Of a stretch of 64,000 bases of DNA, positions 12,623 through 25,700 are shown piece by piece. Source of the DNA: Cheilinus undulatus (taxonomy: Eukaryota > Chordata > Actinopteri > Labriformes > Labridae); contig NC_054866.1 of the NCBI RefSeq assembly GCF_018320785.1, positions 6,028,581 through 6,092,580 of the forward strand, in the 5' to 3' direction. Position numbers and translations under genes: made by a program. Under the pieces are notes generated by a model that saw only the letters and a program-made list of their open reading frames with translations, did not search any database and was not told the origin of the DNA. Positions within the stretch are counted from its first letter, which is position 1; every line of letters starts with the position of its first letter.

Positions 12623-12990
12623 TAGTTAGTGAGATGAAAGCAAATGTCTCCTGGAGAACAGTAACAACAGGCAGATCAAACGTGATTGGTTCACGTTTAC
12701 GTCTACCTGTTTCCTATTGGTTGGTTCATCAAATCTAAAAACAGAACTACGTTTAAAGCACACAGAGAAAGTTTTGTTCGTTATATCGTTATGCCAATAA
12801 AATGAAGTATTTCCCTGGTTTTGTAAACGGTTGAAATATTAGAGGTAGAAGGACAAAAAACTTTCTCTGTGCACTCTAAACATATTTCTGCAACATTCTC
12901 CTCTGAACTGGGTTCATCCCGCTCAATTTTGAAACTACCACTCTCTGATTATTCTCTGTGACGTACGAAACTTTCTCTGTGCACTCAGAT

Positions 12991-14233
12991 TGTGGCTGTG
13001 TCCAAAATTACTCCTTATTCACTATATATTCACTCCTTATTCACTCATTCTATCCCACAATGCATTGTGTGAAGTAGTGAATAACTAATGCTCAGCAATG
13101 TTTGCCATCATGCGTCATGGTTGCTGCTCTCAAACTTGACAGATGAACGAGAGGATTACAGAAACTAAGTGGAAACCTCCAGTCCTGAAAAACGAAGCCA
13201 ATGTGGAATTGCAAAAAATTTGCAATTCCGCGACTGTCCATGTGAGGCTGGCTGCAGGAACACCAGGAGTCCCGTCTGAACACCTGTTAAAAAGACGGTT
13301 GTTACACTAGAAATAAACTGGTTTACAGCCTGGTTAAAAAAAAAAAAAAAAACGTGTCTCATTAGCTAATGTCTTCATGTGCTCTCACTGTACGGGGGCC
13401 GCATTTTTTTGTACCCCAATCATTCCGATATATTTAGGAAAAACCTCACTGTGCACTGATTGGTGCGTCTAATTTGACAGATAGCTTAGCAGGCGGAGGC
13501 TACGTTTCTGTCAACCAGAATGTTAGCTAGCTAGCTGACGGGAAGTTGAGTTAGTGGGCGGGCCGTTAGGTTGATCCACAGTCTGGTTGAGACCGTGATT
13601 TCAATGTGGAAGCTGCTGTGGATTGGCTTCAAGAGCTGTTTGAGTCCGCCTATTGTAAGCAGACAGCTGACGTCACACAGGGTTTGTCCTAGGGCTGGGT
13701 GATTATCACAAAAATCACAATTAGTTGAACTTTTTATCTTTATTTTGATTTATGAGTGATTATTCCACTCCCGACCTCCAACTCAGTCTCTTCTGTAAAT
13801 ATTTGTATAATTTTAAAACAATCAACTGAAAGGAACATGCACAGATTAACAATTTATCGTCATTTATTGAAGCATTTGAAATCAAAACACACATCAGCTA
13901 AAGTGAAAATGTTTTTTGTAAAAAGTCAAATTTTATATATAGATGAAAAATAAGTGATATGCACACAAAAAGTCTATTTTACCACTCAAGTCACAAAACT
14001 TTTTTATCTGTTAGTATTTTTTGGGAAAATATTTTACGTTTCACATCAGTTTTCATTGAAATTCTACTGTTAATTTGGATCTTCAGCTGTTGTCATGGAA
14101 ATTTACGAGCTGTTGTCACTAAACTTTTTAATTGTGAGACAGCAATGACATCATTGCCTGCGGTCAGAGAAATCATTTTTGCATTCACTATATAGTGGAT
14201 AGGGGATGAGTGTGCTGATTCGGACACAGCCAC
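12991..14233. mobile_element. Non-autonomous element with GGCTGTGTCC inverted ends
   Basis: Ends GTGGCTGTGTCCAAAATTAC (left) and GTGGCTGTGTCCGAATCAGC (right, reverse complement), each followed by the TATTCACTATAT-like subterminal motif. The same family lies in opposite orientation at 43253-45163. No transposase. Confidence 0.6.
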
Positions 14234-15384
14234 TATTTTTGCTCTTGTATTTTTGATGATCCAACCAATAGGAAACAGGTAGAGGATGAACCAATCACGT
14301 TTGATCTGCCGTTGTTTCTGTGCTGTTCTCCAGGAGACATTTGCTTTGATCTCACTAACCTCCAATTTCCATATACATGGTGCGCGCCGCAGGTTTGCTC
14401 CGACCGAAGGAGAGCAACCTCGCCCACTGGAAGCGAGTCTAGAGTGCAACACCGCAGCGCACAGTCCTGATCAACAGGAAGAGATCATAGGAGAACGGCG
14501 AGTTCACACAGGAAAAGTATGTCAACAGAGGACTTTTTTACCTTTTGGAGTTAATTTATCATCCTTTCCAGTATAAGTCCATGATATTATTGCTTCTGCC
14601 ATTGAGTGAGTACATTAGGAAGTTAACGGTTAATGTTTGCTTAAAGGATCTGTGGTTTTATGCAAAATTCTTTGGCTAAATATCCCCAAAAGTTAACTTT
14701 TCCTCGTCAGTGTTGTTGTAGCTGTGTGACCCACTGACCTCAGTGGCCCTTTGCTCTCACTGCAGGATGAGACGTAATGTTGATATAGTGATGAATTACG
14801 ATCAGGAGTCGGTGCATTGTGTTTTATTTTGAAAGATATTCTATGCTTGTGACTTCCATGGTTGGTGCTTTCTGAACGACAGTGAATTTACGAGGTTTGG
14901 CAGCGGCTGGCGCTGAAAATAGACCTGCAGCGTACCTGAAATGAAGCGGAGTGGAGTGGCGCTCCAGGCACGCGCCACTGCCGGTCTGGGGTGCCGGCTA
15001 TGGAAATGCTCTGATTGACTAGAGAGGGAGCGAAGTGCTACGCAGTACGATTTGCTGGCGTTCCGTGGCTTGCATGCTGTATATGGAAACTGGGGCTAAG
15101 AGAGTCCCAACATTCTATCACATACACAAACATAAAAGTCTGAGATACAAAAACCTGCAAAAAAGTCTGTCTCCTTTTAACCCTATAAATCCTATTTTGT
15201 ATATTTTATACACAATTTTGTGAGATCTTTTGTGAGTGATGTCCAATCAACATGATCAGTAATTTCCCTAAAAACATTTTGTATACAATCAGAAAAATGA
15301 TAAAAAATGCCCCCTGGTGGAAGATCAGTTGAAAAAAAAGTGTAATGTATCAAATGTGATACAAAAAATAAATATCTGACATTT

Positions 15385-15680
15385 TATGGCAATTATTACC
15401 TCCACCAAGTAGGTTATGTGACCGGGTCGGTTTGTTCGTTTGTTAGTTTGTTCATTTGTTGGTTTGTTAGTTTGTTAGCAACATAACTCAAAAAGTCATG
15501 GACGGATTCTCATGAAATTTTCAGGAAATGTCAGTAATGGCATAAGAAAGAACTGATTAGATTTTTGGACTGATCCGGATCACCATCTGGATCCATGAAT
15601 GTTTTAAAGGATTCTTTACTAGTGGGAGATAGGGCTAATGGCAGAGGTCTGCGCTCTTTGAGTGCTTTTCTAGTACGTTT
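15385..15680. repeat. Dispersed repeat beginning TTACCTCCACCAAGTAGG
   Basis: Starts with TTACCTCCACCAAGTAGGTT, has a (GTTTGTTNGTTT)n segment, then GGACGGATTCTCATGAAATT and ACTGATCCGGATCACC. I recognise the wording from a repeat widespread in fish and invertebrate genomes but cannot name its class. Confidence 0.5.
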
Positions 15681-16749
15681 TTTGGATCTCAGTAGAATGT
15701 TAAATTAACATCTCAGTTCCAAAGAATGAGACTGTTCTGGTTATTATTTGAGGTATTAAAGGGTTAAAGCAAAAATAAAGTCTATAGGAGGAACTGAGAT
15801 GGAGTTAGTGAGTTTGGAAGTCAATTGAGATGTTTTGCAACTGTAATGTAAAATTCGACATTTAACACCTCCATCCATGCAGAATGAAATGATCCTTGTT
15901 CCCTCTGCGGGACAAACTTAAAGAAAAGCCAATCTGCAGATGGTCTTACACCCAGAGAATCAGCCAGAAAAGACACCAAACCCTGACAGCGAGACGTGCA
16001 TTACCAACAGGAGAATGAAAAACACATGGGACAGGAGGAAACACGATGTCTTAAATCTCAGAGAGCCTTGTGAAACATCTTCACCACTGAATATCAGGGC
16101 CAGTTTCCTCCAGTATAATACTCAGAGATCAGTCCAGGAGGTCAACATTCCTACTTCACTGCCGTTTCAACGTTTTTACATGAAATAGGACGGTCATAAG
16201 TCTGTCACCGAGGAATGTTGAAGCTCACAAAGCAAACCTAACAATGAACTGTTTTTCCTGGTACATAATGGTATGACCCGGGTTCTCTGGGTGAGCTGCA
16301 CTTTACTCTCTCCCTGCTGTGATGAAATGTTAGAACGAGTTGCAGTGACGTTCAGAGATGCGCTCGCTGACGGTGACATTAGAGGTGCAGTATGTCACAG
16401 TTCCATACTCAGGTTTATACATTCATTAAAAATGAACAAAGACTATTTTACTATCAGTAAAGTCCCCAAATTATCTCAATTTCCAGCAGTTTTCAACATC
16501 AGAGAAACGCTTCATTTTAACAGGTGACGATGTAATATACGAAACTTTCTCTTTGCGCTGGACACATATTTCTGTCCTTTGATGTTTTTTGATGAACCAA
16601 CAATAGGGAACAGGTAGAGGATGACCAATCATGTTTGATCTGCCCGTTGTTGCGGTGCGGTTCTCCAGGAGACTTTTGCTTTGATCTCACTAAGAGAGTC
16701 CTAACATTCTAGCACATACACACACATTATAAAAGTCTTAGAGCCAAAA

Positions 16750-19330
16750 GTCATTACCAAACTTTAATAGTAATTATTAGAAATCAGATAAAGATATAAA
16801 GATTCCGTTAAAGAAAGCATGAATCCAGCATAAATAAATGAATAATGTGTCCTACCCACTCTAACAGTACCCATAAGTTTAAGCGTCACATCTACCCATA
16901 ACTCCGCCCTAAAGCTGTGGTTTTTGTTTTTATCAGATTATTTTCTCATGCTCTTGGTAATGTACAAAGACATCCAGAGCATGACCTGGGTTGTGTCAAT
17001 CCTCCTTCCTGCCCAATAGGGCCCTCAGGTGGGCATACTCGCCATTACACGCCTTACTTCAGCCTTAAATTTTGGCCCAAACATGCCTAAAACTTCTTCA
17101 CGGTACTGTATCTCTCTCCATTATGCTCTATTCAGGCAGCATGACGTGGTTACGGAACAGCCTGCCGTTGGCTAACAGAGCCTCACGAAGGGAAAACAAT
17201 ATGACGGTTAGCATTTAAGCTAGTTGTGGTAAATGACTGAAGATGGATTAAAATGGATAAAAAGACAGTCAATATCAGGTTTGCTGGTGTGGATTTAATG
17301 TTTCAAGTCCAGAAAAATTACCAAGCTCACTGAAAATGCAGCCATAAGGGATTCAAATGCATTAAGCGCATCAATGGGAGGGCACAACAGCAAGTTTTTC
17401 TCTGCAAAGATTAGCGTCTCTGCCTCATTGCAGCCCTGTCTGTTTCTCTTCCCATTCAGGATTTGAGAAATAGCCCCGTCTCCAGCACGGTTGGTGAGTA
17501 TATCAATAAGTTGTGCATCAAGCTACGCTTATGCGCTTTAACGTCCTCATCAAAGTAGCAGTCCTTGTACTGATCAGACTCTATTCGCCAAACTCTTCTG
17601 CTAATAGCCTCTAATACAGCAGTCTTTGTTGTTTTAACACCATGGTTGGTGGCTGCCTCGTGCATAAAAGACGTTTCAGGGCTCTTACTGAGGGGGTCAG
17701 GTCAGCAGCCGATGAATCTGATGTGCTGACTTCCCTCATTGGCTGTTCAAATGGAGAGAGAAGTGTGATAAAGTCTTCAAACTAACTTCTGTGCATTTAA
17801 AGATATCGGCAAATGTGTGTTTTTGTTCCAAGGTTTGCATCTTGCATTCCCCTGGTTGAGATATCCTGCTACAGTCTTTTTTTGCTTCATGGGTAAAATG
17901 TCCCACTATTTTCTGCCAATTGCAACAACAATAAATATGCAATGCTGCATGCTGCAAACTCGGCTGCACAGTCAGCTGGGGGATGTGTCTGCTATGTAGC
18001 AAAAACTTGCTAGACTGCTATCTCTTATTGCTTTGGTCATATTTTATGCTGTGAGAGCATGCATTATAGAAGAATGTGCCGATGCAGACATTCCAGTCAT
18101 GCATTGGTGCATCACCACTCAAATGTAAGACTACACTCTTGAATTTTGCAGCAATAATGACTCCATACGCTAGTACTGTGGCTCCCAAAGTGGGGGTCGA
18201 GACCCCTGGGCGTTTGCGAGACACTAAGAGGGGTCTTGTCAGTGTTTGCCAACTCCTAAAAATATAAATTTGTACGTGATGCTTTCTGCAACATCGTCTT
18301 TTGTTTTGTTTCACCACTTCTGGGGGCCCCAGTCTCTAGAGCTGTTAATTTGGGGGTCATGGACTGAAAAGTCTGAGGCCAGATCCCTAGTACAGGGCTG
18401 TAAATTAAATACTAATATCTCCTGTCACATTAAAATAAAACTATTGCATCCATGCACCATTTTTTGGCTTCATAACTTTTGGTTTGGAGTGTGCCTCTGG
18501 AAAATCTCTGTTTAAAAGGCCATGTAGCCCTAACACTTCATCCTACTGCTCCATTCCTTCAAGATTTGGGACGTCCTACCATGAGACTTGAACACAATAC
18601 ATAGGTGTGTCATCACCATGAGGCTTACATTAGATTTAAGTCATTAGTGCTTCAAAAGAGGGAGAAATATCAAAGCTGTAAATGCATTAATGTCTGGGCT
18701 CAATCCTGTAAAACGGAGGATTATTGGTACATCTGCACAGATTACTGGTCCAGTAAAGGCACCTGGCTGAACTGGGAGCTTGGCAAACTCTCTCCGTTTT
18801 ATAACGATCCTGGCAGATGAGCACGGAAATGTCTGTCTCCAGAGACACAAGAAGGAAAAACACTTTACAGGAAGAGAGGAGCAAGAGGAGATCTCACAAG
18901 GAGGATCGATGCATGGGATGTGCACGAGAGAGAAAGTGAAACCAAGAAGAATTTTGTTTTTTATAATGCGGTGGACCCAATCTGTCTGTCAGATGCGAGA
19001 GAAACAAAGAGTCAAAAGAAGCACGCCACTAACAAACAACGACACGTCCCTGTGAAATGTCAACGCAGGAGGGGGAGCTGTTTAAGACCGCAGCCAGGCA
19101 GACCACCCCCGCCCCCCACTCCTCCTGGGAAAGCCAAGGAATCAAACAGGAAAGCCTCTACAGTGTTTGTGTGTTTGTGAGTATGAGGGGGGTAGGAACC
19201 AACTCTGCTCCTCTGTCTCAGTGGGAAAAACACTAACAGCTGTCCTCCTGTTAGCATGTTTACACAGACGGGAGCAGAAAAAGCAGACGCTGGCCGGAAC
19301 AAGGCCGAGTAGAGACAAGACAGGCTTTAC
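16750..19330. other. Presumed intronic stretch, nothing gene-like confirmed
   Basis: Contains several short ORFs on both strands (up to 99 codons) with no domain or splice-consistent borders. A GTGGGGGTCGAGACCCC-type repeat piece lies near 18180-18240 and a CpG-bearing stretch with a GGGGGCGGGGG box on the minus strand near 19100. Confidence 0.3.
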
Positions 19331-20019
19331 TGTAAACCAGGGGTGTCCAAACTTCTGTGACTAAGGGCCACAAACTGAAAATATCAGACTGACAGGGCCA
19401 CTTTGATACCCCTGTCCTCTCTAGTGTGTTAAAGTTGGTAAAAACAATTCAGTAAAGGTCAAGATATGCTTAGGGATTAAAGAAAAGAACAGCCTATATC
19501 GTAGCTTTACACTGATGGTGACAAGGCTAACATCATCAAAAATGTCTACATCCATTGGCTATGATCCTTACACTCTACAAAGACAGGATTTTTACCTCAG
19601 GTTAGCTGATTTACCTGGCATGGAGGTGATTAATACCACTAATCACTACTACACGTCTAGATGGATGTAGGGAGACAAGAGTCTAGAGGAGTCTACGACT
19701 GTGCTAAGAGGCTAGCTGAGCCTTTTTTAACAGCTTTTCACCCTCATTTTGTCACGAGCTTTTAATGGAAATGCTGCTGTATTAATAAGACAATACATCT
19801 TGTTGGGTTAGACTGAAATGACAACTGGGGGCCTAGAATGGCCTGGATGAAAACTTTAAAGGATGACAACATCAAAGGCAGAGAATGGAATTGTTTTAAA
19901 ATCTTCAAAGGATGACATCTTCAAAGGCGAATGGCGGAATGTTGGTGAAGCCTTTGATGTTTGGACCTTGTCCCTCCATTTTTGTCAAAAAGTGCTGCAT
20001 TCATTTAACCCTCTGCCTT

Positions 20020-20660
20020 TACAAGCCTTTCAGGGCCGACTGCCGAGAAGCATCCCCACAGCATGACGCTGCCACCACCATGCAACGTGATTAGCCCTTT
20101 TCAAGTCCAGCCACAAATTCTCTAACAGACTGAGGTCTGGGCTTTGACTCGGCCACTCCACAACATTCACCTTGTTGTCTTTAAACTATTACTGTGTAGC
20201 TTTCTCTGTATGCTTCAGGCCATTGTCCTGCTGGGAAAAAAATCTTCCCTCAAGTTGTAGTTCTCTTGCAGACTGAATAAGATTGTCCTCCAGGATTTTC
20301 CTATGTTTTGCCACATTCATTTTACCCTCTACCTTTACAAGCCTTCTAGGAACAGCTGCTGAGAAACATCCCAACAGCATGATACTGCCACCAACACAGT
20401 GGGAATGGTGTGTTTGTGGTCATTTGCTGTGTTTGGTGTCCGCCAAACACAGTGTCTTGTCTGATGGCCAAAAAAAGCACCATTTTGGTCTCTCCAGACC
20501 AAAGAACTTTGACCCACTTGACTAAGGAGTCTCCCACATGCCTTTTGGTGAACTGAGCTAACTGATTTCTGACTTTCATTATGTAATTACAGACAGATCT
20601 GATGATCTTCATCCCATCCTTAAAAGTGGATCTCTTCCTTTGACCTGTTCATCATAATGA
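20020..20660 (-). pseudogene. Two overlapping Tc1-like transposase remnants, minus strand
   Basis: Minus-strand phrases MLLGCFSAAVPRRLVKVEGK and FFSQQDNGLKHTEKATQ (20189-20380) belong to a Tc1 transposase. The equivalent GCGTCATGCTGTGGGGATGC-type motif occurs twice (near 20050 and 20370), so two copies or a duplication are joined here. Stops and frameshifts are present. Confidence 0.7.
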
Positions 20661-21189
20661 AAGATTTCTGTGCAATAAAGAAATAACTAACTTCCTCAGT
20701 AATGTTGATCTACTTTTTAAAATGCCGTTTTTATGGAGTGGAGGCTCAGCTGGTTACCCGCAGCGCTCCAGGCTCTAGCCTTCAAAGGAAGCCATTCCTC
20801 TCTGAGATCCAGTCTTCTACCTTTTACTACCCAGAGACCCCCACAGAAAGACCTGGTCCAATCACAGCCCGTCTACAGATACAGTCTACTCCAGCAAAGT
20901 GAAAGCATACGGCCTGAGCTTATTAAAGCTTTAACGACATGTTGTGCTCAGAAGATGAAGGTTTACTGACTTACCTGCTTGTATACAGAATATAATCAAC
21001 AGACCTTTAGCATCAGACCAGACCAGTCAGGACAGCGAGCGGGACATGTTACTTCCTTGGATACCAGTGCTGAGTAAGTGCTTTTGTCAACAACGGTTGA
21101 AATTAGACAAAAACCTGAATGCTCTGCTGGTGAAAACTCTAAGTAGGACGTGGTGATCACAGGAGAGCCGACTATACGAACCACTGTGG

Positions 21190-22096
21190 ACATTTATGAA
21201 GAAGAAATGATGAATGCATACATCAGACATACACTGGAACAACTCATTTGGCTGTGCCATCCACAAATGCAGAAATGCTGCCATCTTCTCTGGGCCAAAG
21301 CTCATTTCAAAATGGACTGAGGCAAAATGGAAAACTGTTCTGTGGTCAGATGAAGCAAATTTGAAATTCGTTTTGGAAACCACATTTAATATGTCCTCTG
21401 GACTAAAGAGGAGAGCATATTATCAGTGCACAGATCTAAAGCCTGCATCTCTGATGGTATGGGGTTACATTAGTACCTATGGCGTGGGCAGCTTACACAT
21501 CTGGAAAGGAACTTTCAATGCTGAAAAGCAGAATGTGGTTTTAGAGCAGCACATGCTCCCATCAAGACGTTTTTTTCAGGGAAAGCCTTGACTATTTCAT
21601 CAATACAAGCTAAACCACACCACATTCATCACAACAGCATGGCTTCACAGTAGAAGAGTCTGGATGCCTGCAGTCCAGACCTTTAAGCAACAGAAAACAT
21701 TTGGAGCATCATAAAGGAAAATCCAGTAAAGAAGACCCAGAAGTATTGAGCAGCTTGAATCCAACATCAGACAAGAACGGGACAACATTCCTCTCCCAGC
21801 AACTGGTCTCCTCACTTCCATGAGTTTACAACGTTTACAGACTGTTGTTAAAAGAAGAAGAGATGCTTCACAGTGGCACACATCGTCCTGTCCCTACTTT
21901 TCTGAGACAAGCTGCTGCCATCAGATCCAAAATGAGCAAATATATTTAATGAAATGGTAAAAATGTCTCTGTTTCTGATATCTGATATGTTGTTTATGTT
22001 CTATTGTGAATAAAACATGAATTTATGTGATTTGAAAATCATTGCATTCTGTTTTATTCTTTACTCGCTGCACCAACATTTTTTGAGTTGTGGTTG
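21190..22096 (+). pseudogene. Tc1/mariner-like transposon, 5'-truncated, transposase broken
   Basis: The 125-codon ORF at 21214-21591 includes WSDEANLKF (first catalytic Asp region) and ASLMVWGYIS, a Tc1-like DDE domain. Further frames follow with stops (SPDL.ATENIWSIIKENP). The right terminus ends GAGTTGTGGTTG then TA at 22097-22098. Its 3' end matches the element at 25837 in reverse orientation. No left terminus seen. Confidence 0.7.
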
Positions 22097-22169
22097 TATT
22101 TTTTTTTTCTCTGAAACATTTGTGTTTATTACTTGTTTCCAAATTTAGTTTATTATTGTTATTTCAATA

Positions 22170-22620
22170 TCAATGAAAATAATAATTATTATTTTTTCCT
22201 AACCAGGCAGAGCCACTTTAGCCACTTTAATCCCATTTTGCCCCTTTTCAACATTGTTTGCCACTTTTTTTCCAATTTAAGCTACTTTTTGCCATCAAAT
22301 ACCACTTTTTTGCAATTCTTTTGCTTTTTTGCCCCTCCTGACTGCTTTCTGCCCATTTAATTCACTTTCCTCTCATTTCTTTGCAAAGGTTTTTGCCACT
22401 TTTGGATAATTTTTTGCCACCTGTTACTCATTTTTTGTCACTTCTCACCCATTTTTGCGGCTTTCTGACCTTTTTTCCCCCGTTTTTGCCACCTTTGACT
22501 TATTTTCATTGCTACTTCATTGCTACTTTTTTTGCCACTTTTCACCCCTTAGACTGTGGCTCTTGCAAAGGTATTTTTCAACCAATTGGCTCTTTGGTTC
22601 ATCGGGCCTGAGTAACACTG
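22170..22620 (+). repeat. hAT-like fragment with TTTTGCCACTTTT array
   Basis: Degenerate repeats of TTTTGCCACTTTT-type followed by GGCTCTTTGGTTCATC and a terminal GAGTAACACTG. The same right end and interior occur in the complete element at 56289-57452, so this is probably a 5'-truncated copy. It sits just 3' of megf6 exon 4. Confidence 0.5.
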
Positions 22621-22706
22621 CCCAAGAGGTTAATCTTCAACCCTACCAAGTAAGTAATGTCATCCACATGTTTATAAGCATGACCTCCGCCTTCATTTAA
22701 ACTCAC

Positions 22707-25700
22707 CATACTGACACCGCGTCCCTTTAAATCCTGGTGGACACCGACATATGTGGTCTCCGGTCTCGGCACATCGGCCTCCGTTAAAACACGTATTGGC
22801 ACTGCAAACTCCTGCAGAGAGCACATATCATAAACTATAATACTGATCGTCAGTGTTTTAATGCTGACTGAAATTAATGCCAATACTCACGATGGAGACA
22901 GCCCGCCTCCTCCCCCTTCTGAGTCCAGCCTGGGCAGCACCGATACACCGTGTGCACATCCATGCTGTACACCTGTCTGTACGCCGTGTAGTATGCTGTC
23001 CTGGGACGGAGGAAATATGTTATAAATACATCATTATGTCAGGTAACAGCTGAATAGAACTTTCTAAATAAACTTTTACTGATCAACCTGAATTCACTGT
23101 ACCCACTGAAGTGGTCTTTGAGGATTTATCATCAAGACTTGTCTGTACATTAGTAGCATTTTCAGCTGACACTCTCCGTTTAGATTTTGGCGTTCATGTC
23201 TTCGTGTAGTGTTATGTCAGCTCTTACCTTCTCTCATAGCCCATACACCAGCTGTGACTGTTGCAGCCCTGTTTCCATACTTTGACCATGCGGGTAAAAG
23301 CCTGGACACACGGCTGGCGGCTCCCCAACATGGACATCTCCTGGTCAGCACAGACGTTTGGCCTGCACATCGAAGTCACACAAATGAGAACAAGACTACG
23401 TTAAAACCTGCATGGCTGACCGCAACTATCTGGGTTGAAATGTCAGACTGAGTTGTGTTCCAGCAGAGTGATTGGTGTTTGGGGTGTAATTGTGCTGTCC
23501 CTAATGTCTGTGGGTTGAGAGTTGAAGGACCCGTAAAGTTTAAAACATAAAGCCCTGTCTGCAGGAAACAGCAAACCTGACATGCCAGATCAACTGAATA
23601 TATTTCCCAATATCCTCTGGATATGCTCCCATAGAAAGTGTTTGGGAAGGGTGGACTTTTCAGACAATCTTCAGAAGGTGATTGGAGGAACGTTCTGTCA
23701 CATTCATGACGGGCTATCAGAGCGACCAATAACATCGTGTGCATGCGCTACTCTTGTTCAGGCTACCTTAGATCATTACTGGCAGAGCTTCAGAATTCTT
23801 CAGAATTAAAAAAACAGATTAAAATAACAAATTCTGAGATCTAAGTCAAAATTCTTAGATTAAAGTTGGAATGCTTTTAAAGTCAGGATTATGAAATGAA
23901 AGTTAAAAAAAAAAATCTGAAATTAAAAAGATAAATTCTGAGATTTAAGTCAAAGTTCTGTGTCTTAGGTAAAAAAGAATTTGAAAAAAAGTAAAAAAAA
24001 AAAAAACGTTTGAGATTAAAATCAGAACCCTGAGATTATAGTCAGAATTCTGAGGTTGACATCTGAATTCTTCTATGAAAATCTAAATTTTGAGATTAAC
24101 GACAGAATTCTTCAGTTAAAGTTAAAATTCCAAGATTAAAGTTATATTTGAGAGATTAAAGAAAGTATTCTGAGATTAAAAACAGATTTCTAACATGAAA
24201 GAATTCCGAGATTAAAGTTACAAAAACTGGTATTAAAATCAGAATTTTGAGATTAAAATCAGAAATCTAAGAATGAAGTAAAAAGTCTGGTATCAAAGTC
24301 AAAATTCTGGGATTAAAGTCAAAATTCTTAAATGAACGAATTCTGAGATTAATGTAAAAAATATATTATTTTGAGATTTTTTTTCAATTCAATTTTTCAC
24401 TTTTTTAAAAAAATTCTGTTGTTCTTTGTCTTTAAATGAAGAAATGAAAACTGGTGCTTTTGCAGCATCCACGCTAAGCTCTTCCGCCATAACGCACCGG
24501 CCTCTTGCTGCTGCTTGTTTACGTCACGACTTCGCCGCACCCGAAAGTACTGCCCCTCGTCGCTGATTGGTCCTGTCACTTTCTAACTGGGCCCAAACGG
24601 TTCAGACGGGAGCTTTGCAAGATGGATTTGCCAGTGAGAAACAAGGAAATAAGTGTATCTGTCGTCTTTGCAAGGTTTAAGAATTCTGACTTCAATCTCA
24701 GAATTCAAAAACCAGTTGCATTTCAAAATCTGTTTTTCAGTGGCACTTTTTTTTTTCCTCTCATCCTCCATAGACAACACCACCAACTCTAAGGAACATT
24801 ATAGGAGTGGTTCTCAACTGGTGGGTTAGGACCCCAAAGGTTTTGCACCAAAAAATTGCACCAAAAAGTCGATGAACCTCTGAAATGACACTGTTTAGTT
24901 CTGCTTTAATGGTACAGGCCCAAACTGCTCTGCTTTTATAAACCTGACTGGTAGAATAATATCAGAAATATGGGTCACCATTTCTCATTGAGGATTTGAT
25001 GGAGGGTCCTGAGACTGGACCAGATGTACTACAGAGTTCCTGAGCATCTATCCAGCGCTTCGTCCCTCTCCCTTTTAAACATGCTGAGGTTCCTCCGTTA
25101 ACAAGCTGAACTCCGTTTATTGGCGGTCTGAGCCTCCTGCAGAGAATGTGGATGCATTCCAACAATCATGACTGTACACATGTTCTACACATGTTTACAC
25201 TCATCATACAAGCCTGTCAAACAATCACGAAGCTTTCTGCTTGCTGAACTGTGCTGATTGAGGTCTGAGGGGGAAAGAAAAGGTCCATGGTCTGAGGAAC
25301 GACCCTACAGGTGTGTGTGATTTTATAAGAGAGGAAGAATTCTTAACATCATTTGTTTGCATGTCCCAGTGCATGCATGCAGTGATGTGTTCTCGTAAAA
25401 AAGCAGATTTTTGTTGTTACAGAAGTCCTAAATTAGATGTGTCCCATTCCTAAAACCATCTGGCTCCAATAGACAGAAGTTAACAGGAGGAAGTATTCGC
25501 TCTCTTTCATGGTGAAAATGAAGCCTGCACTCATGTCCAGTTCAGTATTTAAACTCAGAAACCTCTACAGCCGTACTACAGCTTACAGATCACAGTCACT
25601 GAGAGTAGAGAAGCAGGAGAGAGCAGAGGCAGAGATAAAGAGAAGTGTTTCTCAGCCATCAGGACTCCTGGCAAAAGGAAATCTTTTTAATTCTTCAGGA

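Noticed and set aside
17456-17999. Overlapping 60-88 codon ORFs on both strands
   Set aside because: No domain, no splice-consistent borders and no match to EGF modules expected for megf6.
18170-18420. hAT element suggested by CTAGTACT / CTAGTACA flanks
   Set aside because: The inner edges next to these flanks do not form inverted repeats, so the match is probably chance.
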